From Planctomycetota bacterium (GTDB lineage Bacteria > Planctomycetota > Phycisphaerae > Phycisphaerales > Phycisphaeraceae), in the NCBI GenBank assembly GCA_024279275.1, contig JAJRRS010000032.1, forward strand, positions 1-62,914: 62,914 nucleotides of DNA, in the 5' to 3' direction. The notes under the pieces are model-generated. The model was not told the DNA's origin. It saw only the letters and a program-made list of their open reading frames with translations, and ran no database searches. Shown here in pieces: positions 55,401 through 62,914 of the stretch. A program made the translations under genes and the position numbers. Within the stretch, counting starts at the first letter, position 1. Each line of letters opens with the position of its first letter.

Positions 55401-56033
55401 CACGCCAAGCGTCAGGATGAATTGCGTGACTTGGTGCGGGTGATTGTTGATGCGGGTCCGATGAATCGTCAACGCCGAGCGGCGCTGGTTGCGTTGTCCG
55501 GCGAGCAGTCGCAACTGCAACAGGCGATCGCGGAAACTGGCAGGCTGGTTGGCAAGACGCTGGTGTTTGAGCACATGCACGAGCAGGTGGGTCAGACGTC
55601 AAGCCGGGTGGTTCATGCGTTGCGCCGGGGTGAAGGGGATGGCCCGGTGCGCGGCGATCAACAAATGATCGCGATTACGTTGCGTGCGATGGCTGAGGCC
55701 TTGAAGCAAGACCCCAGCGATGATCCGTTTTCAAGTGGTGGTGGAGGCGGCGGTGGGGGTGGTGGAGGTCAGGAGCCTCCGTTGGTTCCGCCGGTGGCGG
55801 AGTTGAAGCTGATTCGTGGTTTGCAGGCGGTGGTGTATGAGCAGACGCGTTTAATTGAGGCCGATGCGGCTGGGGCAGCAGATGGGCCGATGAAACAGAG
55901 GATGCTTGAGATTTCCACCCGCCAGCGTGAACTATCCAGCCTCGGCAAGCGTTTAATAGAGAAGATGAAGCAGCAGAGCCAACAACCTTTGTTTCCACCG
56001 GATGAATCCCCGTCCCCGGAAGATCAGCCATGA
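52443..56033 (+). CDS. DUF4175-like long coiled-coil membrane protein
   Basis: A 1196-residue protein with two or three N-terminal spans (about 20-70), beta-rich domains, then from about 570 a long Gln/Glu-rich coiled coil (LRQQVVRLEQTQQRIASEQ and many LxEL heptads). A Gly run (11 glycines) lies near residue 1107, and NDSNDS lies at about 390. ATG 52443 is favoured over a TTG at 52431. It overlaps the next gene by 4 bases. DUF4175 members often carry the same coiled coil; the role is not known. Confidence 0.82.
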   Translation: MQDVSRQLKQVRGRARLWLSAIHIFRFIAALVLVVLLLSVLDWALNLPGWLRLVIGLLVCAECVYWLTTRLLSALRFNPSLSELALRAERVYPQLAGVLASSVDFSTGSTSAQGEADSRQGRALAELALDRARGLMDGVDLSRLVDPSAAMKRLAVALLSLMVLGACVISAPGMSRTAVARWLAPLGSTQWPRSVSIEDTTGFDVRPVDAPVRFMSRITKGHRSGMRVNVHYRFIDALGETGQWGRAILTQQSTDRDAKASASYEQLLEVSAEVARSVNNTPGGRAVLSYYFQAGDGQTPTAQIKLVARPAVVAVHVDIQPPVYAVGLTGTQAVALHEQGGQIASASALVGSRVRLLVQWNKPVSVTRDDLATVLPGLIDAIGLDAITVDDSNDSNDSGQPKGDRLSIGFILTDTFTTPIHITDGYKLENQSRRKYRIEAVQDRLPSSAITEPLADEAVLASAVISLAATAQDDVGLERIELLGTTRSRPVGGDLIEAVLPRLAQSSGRQTSLSAGLELDLSKLELRSGDSVVLTAVAYDVYELNGQRHDPVVSSPRTLRIIDEPTLVAQLRTELAGLRQQVVRLEQTQQRIASEQPPSVTQPQQDQVTRRLESQASLLDELSDRMRRNRLEDEPMREVIQQADELVQRARQASSEAASNLRKSDEQSAGQPEEADQLEDAAHEDQQEVRQTLTELAELLDQGRDVLTLKLRLQQLKTQQQALANDTRELLPETIGQDKDQLDEAQRQRLDELEKRQAELADQARALTRKMQVTAEALSQQGERDQDKAAAQALAEAAAIGQRQGLSESMQQSSESIDQNRLSQSGQQQDKALDALDKMLKEMGTQEKRRQAILKRRLQELSELVRKLLKRQIAQALLLERSANDEVAVFEPQQLALRRATMGAQQQAGGSSESGQVAVSLSDAVREQGSAVGSLRRGEGPAALTAQRAAVEHLKSALDELNKLVEDSAAKQARKEREQLRQAYKKHAKRQDELRDLVRVIVDAGPMNRQRRAALVALSGEQSQLQQAIAETGRLVGKTLVFEHMHEQVGQTSSRVVHALRRGEGDGPVRGDQQMIAITLRAMAEALKQDPSDDPFSSGGGGGGGGGGGQEPPLVPPVAELKLIRGLQAVVYEQTRLIEADAAGAADGPMKQRMLEISTRQRELSSLGKRLIEKMKQQSQQPLFPPDESPSPEDQP

Positions 56034-56749
56034 AACAGGGAACTATATATCGTGCCATTGCGGGGTCTTTGGCGGTTGTTTTGGGGCTGTGTTGCGCGGG
56101 TGTTGTGATGGGTCAGGCTGAGCAGCCCACACTCGATGACTTGCTGGACCTGACCCCGCCCCCGCCCCCGGACACACCGCAAGCGGATACGTCTGACACG
56201 GATCAATCGGCTACACCTGCACCGGATGTTGACCTAAATGAATCGGTCGGGCGTGCGTTGTTGGTTTCGGATGCGGCGGATGCGTTTGAGCAGGCGGTCA
56301 ATGAGATGGATGACGTGTCGCGTCGGCTTGGTCGAGCGCTTGATGCGGGTGTGGAGACGCAACGGATGCAGGAGTCGATCCTTCGTAAATTGGACCAGGT
56401 GATTAAGGCGGCGAAAGATCAGTCGTCATCCGGCGGCGGCGGAGGGTCCGGCGAGCCACAGAAACAGGATAAAGGCGGCGACGAGTTGGCGCAGCAAAAA
56501 CCCGGGGCGGGTCAGGGCGGAGACGAGGCGCAGCCAGGCGGTCAGCAGGCGAGCAGTGGCGCGGCGGGGTCGGGTTCGCCGATCAAGCCGGAGGGCCAGG
56601 ACACGCCGATCGAGCAGTTGCGTAAGGAGTGGGGCGTGTTGCCGCCGCGTGTCCGTGAAGAATTAAGTGATGGGCTGCGCGAGCGGTTTAGCCCGCTGTA
56701 TCGGCAGATGACCGAGGCGTATTACAAGGCCCTGGCTGAGCAGGAGTAG
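56030..56749 (+). CDS. Secreted Q/G/P-rich protein
   Basis: A 239-residue protein starting with a signal peptide (MKQGTIYRAIAGSLAVVLGLCCAG, cleaved near residue 28), then Pro-rich sequence and a helical part (DAADAFEQAVNEMDDVSRRLGRAL). A Ser/Gly/Gln-rich linker (SSGGGGGSGEPQKQDKGGDE) leads to a C-terminal helix domain (LPPRVREELSDGLRERFSPLYRQMTEAYYKALAE). Coupled to the DUF4175-like gene by ATGA. No family recognised. Confidence 0.75.
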   Translation: MKQGTIYRAIAGSLAVVLGLCCAGVVMGQAEQPTLDDLLDLTPPPPPDTPQADTSDTDQSATPAPDVDLNESVGRALLVSDAADAFEQAVNEMDDVSRRLGRALDAGVETQRMQESILRKLDQVIKAAKDQSSSGGGGGSGEPQKQDKGGDELAQQKPGAGQGGDEAQPGGQQASSGAAGSGSPIKPEGQDTPIEQLRKEWGVLPPRVREELSDGLRERFSPLYRQMTEAYYKALAEQE

Positions 56750-56750
56750 T

Positions 56751-57815
56751 TTGTTGTTTGATGCAACCTCAAAAACAAAATTAAGCGCGGCGTGTTTGTC
56801 GCTGTCGCTGTTGTTGTTCGGTGTGGGGTGGCCCAGGGGTGTTGCTGCGCAGGAGGTGTCGGATGCGGATACGGGTGTGGGGTTTGTGGAGATCACGGAT
56901 CAATCGCGTTTGTCGGTGGAGCGAGGGTTGGCGTATCTGGCGCAGGTGCAGGCTGATGATGGCAGCTACGGCAGCACACGGTTTCAGAAGCACGTCGGGA
57001 TTACTTCGTTGGCATGTCTGGCGTTCATGGCGGACGGGCACATGCCTGGGCGCGGCGAGTATGGGCCGAACGTGGAGCGTGGGTTGGATTTTGTTTTAAG
57101 TCACGCTACGGAGTCGGGGCTTCTCGTTGCGGATGCGTCGCACGGCCCGATGTACGGGCACGGGTTTGCTACTTTATTTTTAGGTGAGATTTACGGCATG
57201 ACCGGCGACCCGCGAGCGCGCGAGGCGCTGCTTAAGGCGGTTCGTTTAATTGTGACGACGCAGAACCCCGAGGGCGGGTGGCGTTACCAGCCTCGGCCGT
57301 TCGAGGCGGATATTTCCGTGACGATCTGCCAGGTGATGGCGTTGCGTTCGGCGCGCAACGCGGGGTTGAGTGTGCCTAAGGAAACGATCGATCGCGCGAT
57401 CGCTTATGTGCGTCAGTGTCAGAACCCGGCGGATGGGGGGTTCAGGTACATGCTTAACTCAGGCGGGTCGGCTTTCCCCAGGTCCGCAGCGGGGGTCGCG
57501 GCGCTTTATTACGCGGGGGTCTATGAAGACGATGCCCTGAGCAAGGGTCTGACCTACCTGGAGAGCGGCACGAACACCACCACGTTCCGGACAGGCGGGC
57601 ACTATTTCTACGGCCACTACTACGCTGCGCAGGCGATGTTTCTCGCGGGCGGCGAGCATTGGGAGCGGTGGTATCCCAGGATTCGCGAGCAACTGGTGGC
57701 CAGTCAGCTTGCGGATGGCTCGTGGAGCAGCGGGCACGGCGGGCCTTATGGGACGTCAATGAGTTTGCTGATATTACAGATTCCCAACCGGCTTTTGCCG
57801 ATATTCCAGAAGTGA
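56751..57815 (+). CDS. Squalene-cyclase-repeat exported protein
   Basis: A 354-residue protein with a signal peptide (SLSLLLFGVGWPRGVAAQE). It is made of alpha/alpha-toroid repeats of the prenyltransferase/squalene oxidase type: LAYLAQVQADDGSYGS, VTTQNPEGGWRYQPRP, VRQCQNPADGGFRYM and LVASQLADGSWSSGHGG (QxxDGGW-like). The catalytic DxDD motif of squalene cyclases is absent, so it is a binding or structural protein. TTG at 56751 or 56754 follows GGAG. Its stop overlaps the next start. Confidence 0.85.
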   Translation: MLFDATSKTKLSAACLSLSLLLFGVGWPRGVAAQEVSDADTGVGFVEITDQSRLSVERGLAYLAQVQADDGSYGSTRFQKHVGITSLACLAFMADGHMPGRGEYGPNVERGLDFVLSHATESGLLVADASHGPMYGHGFATLFLGEIYGMTGDPRAREALLKAVRLIVTTQNPEGGWRYQPRPFEADISVTICQVMALRSARNAGLSVPKETIDRAIAYVRQCQNPADGGFRYMLNSGGSAFPRSAAGVAALYYAGVYEDDALSKGLTYLESGTNTTTFRTGGHYFYGHYYAAQAMFLAGGEHWERWYPRIREQLVASQLADGSWSSGHGGPYGTSMSLLILQIPNRLLPIFQK

Positions 57816-58513
57816 CTTTAGTTGTGCCTAAATCCCGATCGTCATGTTGTGAAGTTTTACCCAAGGGGGTGGGCCGTCGGCATCCTGTGCTGAGGGGTAT
57901 CACATGGCGTACCGGGTTGGTCGCTGTGGCGTGTCTGTTGAGTTTGGCTGTTCCTGTGGGCGCGGTTACGCCGGCGAAACTGATCGGGCCGGACCTTGAA
58001 GCTCAGATGGTCGACGTTACCAGTCTCAACGATGGGATGCTTAATTATTTTGACGAACAGCGGACGCTGCGCAGCTCGGCTATTGATAAGTTTGTCCAAT
58101 TGCGGTCGATCGGCGGTGAGGACACGGGTGATTTGTCGCAGATGCCCGGGGTCTGGCTGGTCGATGGGCAGCGGTTTGCTGGCAACTGGGTCGGCCCGAC
58201 ATCCGACGGCTTGGGGCTGCGTTGGCGACACCCGTTGATCGGCGTGGTCGTTGTCCCTCTGGAAGATATTTCGCGTGTGAACTGGGTTGCGGGTGGTAGC
58301 AAGAGCGGCTTAAGCGGTATGCCGAGTTTGGATGTGGTGACGTTAATCAATGGCGATACGTTGTCGGGATTTGTTTCGTCGTTAACCGATCAAGGGGTTG
58401 AGCTGGTGCCTGACATCGGGGGTGCCGGGGGTGCCGGGGGTGCTGGGAGAGCCGGGGGAGCCGGGGGGGTGGTGACGATTCCGTTTGGTCGGATTGCGTC
58501 GATGGTGTTATAG
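57812..58513 (+). pseudogene. Exported protein, N-terminal part, ends at an in-frame TAG
   Basis: GTG at 57812 overlaps the previous stop (GTGA); a GTG at 57869 or 57887 is also possible. A signal peptide follows (TGLVAVACLLSLAVPVGAV), then beta-rich sequence (GVWLVDGQRFAGNWVG, GDTLSGFVSSLTDQGVEL) with a (GGA)n run at about 203-217. It ends at a TAG (58511-58513). The same frame continues for more than 200 codons in 58514-59140, so the gene is either broken by this stop or read through. Function unknown. Confidence 0.65.
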
Positions 58514-59140
58514 AATCCTGACAGGCAGGTGGTTGAGCCTTACCATCGGCTGACGCTGACGGATGGGACGCGGGTGTGGGCGGATCGGTTGCAGATTAGT
58601 GGTGGTTTTGTTTCGTGTCGTGTGATCCCGCCGGGTGGAGTTGTGGTAGATATTCAAGCGCCGGTTGCCGAGTTGGCGCGGATCGATTTTTGGGCAGGGG
58701 GGTTACGGCTGATCGACCTGACGGAGTTGCCGATGCGCACGGTTGATGAGGCGGGTGTGTTTGGGCTGCCTATCCCAGTGCGTGTTTCAGGGCGTTCGAT
58801 CCGGATGCACGCGCCGGGTTCGGTGGTGTTTAAGTTGCCTCAGGGGGCGGAGCGTTTCGCTGCGGTGGCTGAGTTAGACACCGACAACGCGCCGGTGCAT
58901 ATTGCGGACTGGTCAGATTTTCAGGTGGTGGTGTCGGCTGAGAATACGCCGACGGAGCGTTTTGATGTCACGGGTAGCGCGCCTCTTATTCGGATTAATC
59001 TACCTGTTGCCGGCTCGGGTTTGACGATCCGGCTGGACCCCGGGGTGAACGGGCCTATCCTTGATCGGTTGCTGCTGCGTGACGCGGTGATCCTCGTCCG
59101 CACGCCCGGGTCTGGACCCAGCGATGATCCCGACCGATGA
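58514..59140 (+). pseudogene. Continuation of the split exported protein
   Basis: Same frame as 57812-58513, starting right after the TAG; an internal GTG at 58529 could start a separate 203-residue product. The sequence (LTLTDGTRVWADRLQISGGFV, FTVEPTERF-like strands) looks like the expected continuation of the upstream beta-rich domain: GRIASMVL, stop, NPDRQVVEPYHRLTL. The C-terminus has no anchor. No ribosome binding site stands before the internal GTG. Confidence 0.6.
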
Positions 59141-59288
59141 TGGGGGGTAGGTGGGTTTGTGGCATAAACCGCCAGCGGACAGTTCAGGGCTTGTTTTATA
59201 GGCCCTGTTCGACACCCGTATCGGGGTCTTGGTATCTTGAGGTGTTCGTCCCTGGGCTGCAAAGCCCGAATGATTGATCTAATCTGTT

Positions 59289-61541
59289 ATGAAGCCACCG
59301 TCACAAAACAATTCGACGACAAACGTTCCCGCTGCGAGCCTGGGGGAGTGTGATGACCAGGGGCGAGCGCTATTTCTGAATCGCGAGTTGTCGTGGCTGG
59401 AATTTAATCGTCGGGTGTTGCACGAGGCGTTGGATGATCGCACGCCGTTGTTGGAACGTGTCGCGTTCCTGGCGATCTTCAATTCGAATCTGGATGAATA
59501 CTTTCAGAAGCGCGTCGGCGGGCTTAAGCGCCAGGTCGAGGCCCGGGTAAGTAAGCGCAGCCCTGATGGACTTACCGCCAGCGAACAGATCGCGGTGATC
59601 CGTGAGGCGGTGATCCCGATGCTTCGGTTGCAGGCCGACTGTTTTGAGAAGGTGGTTAAGCCCGGGCTTGTTGAGAAGGGGATCCACTTGTTGAAGTGGG
59701 ACCAGCTTGATGATGAGCAGCGCGGCAGGGCGTCGGAGTATTTCCGCAGGAACCTGTTCCCCGTGCTGACGCCTTTGGCGGTTGATCCCGGGCACCCGTT
59801 CCCCTTTATCAGCAACCTCAGCACGTCGATGGGTGTGTTGCTGAGCGATCCACGGAAAGATGACAGCCAATCCAAAGACCAGGCTACGGACAACGGTGAA
59901 GAAGTCGATGAGGTCAATCGGCATTGCTTTGCCCGCATCAAAGTCCCTACCGTCCTGCCCGGCTGGGTTCAGTTGGACGGGGAAAACGCCAAGGAAGATG
60001 GGCAGGGCCATCTGTTTGTCAACCTCGAACAGATCATCCGCCACAATCTTGACGAGTTGTTCCAGGGGATGAATATCATCGACGCTCAGCCGTTCCGTGT
60101 CACGCGTAATGCCGACGTCGAGCGTGATGAGGAAGACGCGGAAGATTTGCTTGAACTGATCGAGCAGGAGTTGCGTGACAGGCGTTTCGCCCAGGCGGTG
60201 CGTCTTGAGGTCAGCGATGATCCGACACGTCCGATGAATCGTTTGTTGGCGGATCAATTGGACCTGCGTGATCATGAAATCTATCAGATGCCCGGGGAGC
60301 TGGAATTCACGGATCTGTGGGCGATCCACGGCCTGAATAAGCCGGAGCTGAAGTGTGAGCCTTGGAAACCTGTCGTCCCCCAACGGCTCGCTGATACCGA
60401 GGCGGATATCTTCGGCATCATCCGTGCTGGGGACGTGCTGGTGCATCATCCTTACGAGTCATTCGGCGCAAGCGTTGAAAGATTTATCCATGCTGCGGCG
60501 ACTGATCCAAAAGTCATCGCGATCAAGCTAACGCTTTATAGAACCAGCGGCGATTCGCCTTTCATCCCCGACATTATCCGTGCTGCGGAGTCCGGCAAGC
60601 AGGTGGTCTGCCTGGTCGAACTCAAGGCGAGATTCGATGAAGAGCGCAATGTTCAACTCGCGCATCGGCTTGAGAAGGCGGGCGTTCATGTGGTGTACGG
60701 CGTGGTTGGGTTGAAGACCCATACCAAGACCAGTCTGGTCGTCCGTCACGAGTCCGACGGGATGCGATGTTACGCGCACATCGGTACGGGGAACTACCAC
60801 TCCAAGACCGCGTCGCTGTATACCGATCTGAGTTTATTCACTGCGGATCCTGAGACCACGTCCGACCTGGTTGAGTTGTTCCACTACCTCACCGGGATGA
60901 GTCAGGAGCGCAACTTCAAGAAGCTGTTGATCGCGCCGACGAATCTTCGATCTCGGCTGATCGGGATGATCGAGCGAGAGATCGAGCACTGCAAGGGTTG
61001 GCATGGACGCGGTGGTAATGCAGACGACCCCAACCGTCCGACGATTATTGCGAAGATGAATAGCTTGGAAGATCAAGCCATCATCCGCAAGCTCTATGAA
61101 GCAAGCCAGGCTGGGGTGCGGATCAAGTTGATCATTCGTGGGTTCTGCACGCTGCGTCCAGGTGTTCCCGGGCTTAGCGACAACATCACCGTGCAGAGCG
61201 TGATCGGTCGATTCCTGGAACACTCGCGGATATTCTTTTTTCACAATGATGATGCCGGCGAAGGTTCGGCTGAGTACTACATCGGTAGTGCGGATTGGAT
61301 GTATCGCAACCTGGACAATCGCGTTGAGTGTGTTACCCCGATCACGGACGTGGTTTTGCAGGCGAGGCTAAAGCAGATCCTGGATATCCTGCTTGCCGAC
61401 CGGCGCCAGGCCTGGGACATGCAGGGGGATGGCATCTATGTTCAGCGACAGCCGGATGCTGACGATCCTGACTCCGCGATCGGCACGCACCAGCGGTTGA
61501 TGGACCTGGCCCGGAAAGAGGCCGCGCCTCAGGCGGTGTAG
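59289..61541 (+). CDS. ppk: Polyphosphate kinase 1
   Basis: Makes inorganic polyphosphate from ATP at the membrane. PPK1 N-terminal LFLNRELSWLEFNRRVLHEA and AIFNSNLDEYFQKRVGGLKRQ, middle VLTPLAVDPGHPFPFISNLS, and the catalytic domain with LVELKARFDEERNVQLAHRLE, GLKTHTKTSLVVRHE (phosphohistidine region), HIGTGNYHSKTASLYTDL and the second His region IGSADWMYRNLDNRVE. Length 750. ATG 59289. Linked in storage function to glycogen genes in the window. Confidence 0.97.
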   Translation: MKPPSQNNSTTNVPAASLGECDDQGRALFLNRELSWLEFNRRVLHEALDDRTPLLERVAFLAIFNSNLDEYFQKRVGGLKRQVEARVSKRSPDGLTASEQIAVIREAVIPMLRLQADCFEKVVKPGLVEKGIHLLKWDQLDDEQRGRASEYFRRNLFPVLTPLAVDPGHPFPFISNLSTSMGVLLSDPRKDDSQSKDQATDNGEEVDEVNRHCFARIKVPTVLPGWVQLDGENAKEDGQGHLFVNLEQIIRHNLDELFQGMNIIDAQPFRVTRNADVERDEEDAEDLLELIEQELRDRRFAQAVRLEVSDDPTRPMNRLLADQLDLRDHEIYQMPGELEFTDLWAIHGLNKPELKCEPWKPVVPQRLADTEADIFGIIRAGDVLVHHPYESFGASVERFIHAAATDPKVIAIKLTLYRTSGDSPFIPDIIRAAESGKQVVCLVELKARFDEERNVQLAHRLEKAGVHVVYGVVGLKTHTKTSLVVRHESDGMRCYAHIGTGNYHSKTASLYTDLSLFTADPETTSDLVELFHYLTGMSQERNFKKLLIAPTNLRSRLIGMIEREIEHCKGWHGRGGNADDPNRPTIIAKMNSLEDQAIIRKLYEASQAGVRIKLIIRGFCTLRPGVPGLSDNITVQSVIGRFLEHSRIFFFHNDDAGEGSAEYYIGSADWMYRNLDNRVECVTPITDVVLQARLKQILDILLADRRQAWDMQGDGIYVQRQPDADDPDSAIGTHQRLMDLARKEAAPQAV

Positions 61542-61817
61542 CGGCGATAGCGCACGACGCGTACATCCGATAATAATGCTGACTCGACCGCGACATCGCA
61601 TATGTAGTGGTAAAGTTGTCTGCTACACACAACTAAACAGCCCATTTTAACACGCACGTTTCCAGCCCGATAACTCTTGCTATCGGGGGCGTTGCTGGTT
61701 ACATTGTTAGAGCATATTCACGAGGTGGGATGTGGCCCGTGTGGGCGGGTCATACTAAATCGATTCATAAACATCATTCCGCCTCATCCGAAATTTTAGA
61801 GGGAAAGGGTACCGATC
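61542..61817. other. Upstream region of the PEP-CTERM gene
   Basis: A 276-bp region with a short hairpin CCCGATA/TATCGGG (61666-61687) and A/T-rich sequence before the next start. GGAAAGGG at 61802 is the likely ribosome binding site. No gene and no clear promoter consensus. Confidence 0.4.
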
Positions 61818-62720
61818 ATGATTAAAGAGTTTTTGTTTGGAAGCACGGTCGCGTTGTGCGTGGCTGGGCAGGCTTCGGCGTTGACGTTGACGCTGTTGGA
61901 AGACGATCGACTCATCGAGGCGGAGGCGTTTGCCGGGGAGGACAGCGACTTCGATAGCGACGCCCCTGATTTCCCATTCGCGCAGTTCGCCAGTGAGGTG
62001 TCGGCCTCTGCTATGGAGTTTGGCGATATCTTCGAGATCACCAATGGCGGGGGTGGGCGGCCGGACTTTGGTGCGACATCCTTCGGTACTGCTAGCCAGA
62101 AGTCACAGGTCACCGCCACCACGATTGAGGTCAGCGGGTCCGCCTTTGCCGAAGGCAGTCACGGCGAGGTTCCGTTCTCGACCGAGGTAGACAGCGCAGG
62201 CGGTGGCGGTGGTATCTTCGGCCTTGGGTCTTTCGAGGCTTCTGCCTCAAGTGTTCTTGACATCCTGTTCTCGATTGACGAGGCCGCCGAGTTTGACGTG
62301 CAGGCATTTATCTCCGCCGGCACGGAAATCGCTATCGGCGAGGACGGCAACGATGTGAAAAACTTCGCTTACATGTCTCTGCATAACGAAGACTCCGGTG
62401 AATCGGTATTCAAATACGAGGTGTCCGACGACTCCATCGACATCGACGAGTCCGGTGTGATCGGCCCGGGCACCTACCGGTTCTCCGCCGGTGCGCTTGC
62501 CGCTGTCTTTGGCGGCTTCTTTGATGAGTTTGACTCGGCGGGTGGCGCGGTTATACAGCTACCTCCAACCAACGGCTACCAAACCTTATCCAGGTTCGGC
62601 GGGATCGGCCTGAAACTGATTGCGGCCGATCAGCCTATCCCCGAGCCTGTGACCACCTCGCTGATCGCGATGGGTCTGGGTGCGTTGGTGCTTCGGACCT
62701 CGCGGCGTCGCAGGGCGTGA
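61818..62720 (+). CDS. PEP-CTERM sorted surface protein
   Basis: A 300-residue exported protein. Signal peptide MIKEFLFGSTVALCVAGQASA, then an acidic beta-rich passenger. The C-terminal PEP-CTERM signal consists of IPEP, a hydrophobic helix (VTTSLIAMGLGALVL) and a basic RTSRRRRA tail, a target for EpsH-type exosortase. No exosortase lies in the window. Function of the passenger is unknown; such proteins are released to the outer surface or exopolysaccharide. Confidence 0.92.
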   Translation: MIKEFLFGSTVALCVAGQASALTLTLLEDDRLIEAEAFAGEDSDFDSDAPDFPFAQFASEVSASAMEFGDIFEITNGGGGRPDFGATSFGTASQKSQVTATTIEVSGSAFAEGSHGEVPFSTEVDSAGGGGGIFGLGSFEASASSVLDILFSIDEAAEFDVQAFISAGTEIAIGEDGNDVKNFAYMSLHNEDSGESVFKYEVSDDSIDIDESGVIGPGTYRFSAGALAAVFGGFFDEFDSAGGAVIQLPPTNGYQTLSRFGGIGLKLIAADQPIPEPVTTSLIAMGLGALVLRTSRRRRA

Positions 62721-62746
62721 CACTGGCTGATGATTGAATTAATCTC

Positions 62747-62782
62747 AAAGCCCGTGGGTTCATCCCCACGGGCTTTTTCTAT
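62747..62782 (+). terminator. Rho-independent terminator
   Basis: AAAGCCCGTGGG (62747-62758) pairs with CCCACGGGCTTT (62765-62776) and is followed by a run of Ts. It ends the PEP-CTERM gene. Confidence 0.9.
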
Positions 62783-62914
62783 TGTCACCACGGCGTCTAT
62801 GCCTCGCCCGAGACGGGTTGCCCTGGATGGCAGCCAGGTACAAGATATGACGCTTGGGGCACATTAGAGAGTGCCTATATCCACATATCCGCTTAAGCCC
62901 CGATAATACTTGCC
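62783..62914. other. Right edge without recognised gene
   Basis: The last 132 bases contain a small hairpin CCTGG/CCAGG near 62823-62839 and no convincing frame. It could be upstream sequence or part of an RNA or gene cut by the window edge; I cannot tell. Confidence 0.3.

Noticed and set aside
59370-60449. A 359-codon open frame antisense to ppk
   Set aside because: The sense protein is a clear PPK1; the antisense product is arginine/leucine-rich without features.
62783-62914. Possible riboswitch or small RNA at the right edge
   Set aside because: Only a short stem is visible and no known RNA family signature was recognised.

Overview
The window reads as chromosomal DNA of a planctomycete, most likely of the Phycisphaerae type. 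The evidence is the combination of a PEP-CTERM secreted protein, a MoxR/DUF58/BatA/VWA/DUF4175 gene cluster, lipid A and heptose genes (Gram-negative envelope), a eukaryote-type (GT3) glycogen synthase, a plant-like ATP phosphofructokinase and many palindromic intergenic repeats. All coordinates and functions come from reading the sequence; no database search was possible.

Left part (1 to about 25 kb): the + strand is visibly A+C rich whatever strand the genes are on. It holds clpB and a CbpA-type dnaJ (minus strand), a large unknown proline-rich protein, a ParA ATPase fused to a glycogen-binding CBM48 domain, maf, lpxK, a 50-residue membrane peptide, hldE, a TPR protein, a double-domain 6-pyruvoyltetrahydropterin synthase, a CbiX/SirB-like chelatase, leuB, two translationally coupled membrane-linked GTPases, a lipoprotein, a CBS protein and modA-modB. 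The gaps are filled with several families of short palindromic repeats. One family (core GCCGGCGATGNCATCGCCGG) also sits in frame inside clpB and maf.

Middle (25 to 45 kb): composition passes from A+C-rich to G+T-rich on the + strand, as expected near a replication origin. Genes are nrdR, ymdB, a GGDEF cyclase, the MEMO1/AMMECR1 pair, purU, lpdA, a phyH-type dioxygenase flanked by about 185-bp direct repeats, a thioredoxin-like protein, pfkA, a frameshifted TauE-like exporter, GT3 glycogen synthase, a PilZ protein, a GlmU-like hexapeptide protein, dnaA and mutM. DnaA boxes, a 27-bp-arm hairpin and an A+T-rich stretch lie beside dnaA.

Right part (45 to 62.9 kb): a rightward, partly overlapping gene train encodes MoxR, DUF58, BatA-type, VWA and DUF4175 proteins, a secreted Q/G-rich protein, a squalene-cyclase-repeat protein and an exported protein split by an in-frame TAG. 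It is followed by ppk1 and a PEP-CTERM protein with a clear terminator.

Possible functional links are carbon and energy storage (ParA-CBM48, GT3 glycogen synthase, PfkA, PPK1), envelope building (LpxK, HldE, MoxR cluster) and c-di-GMP signalling (GGDEF and PilZ). The most novel candidates are the ParA-CBM48 fusion, the repeat family that enters coding regions, and the phyH gene bracketed by duplicated lpdA 3' sequence.
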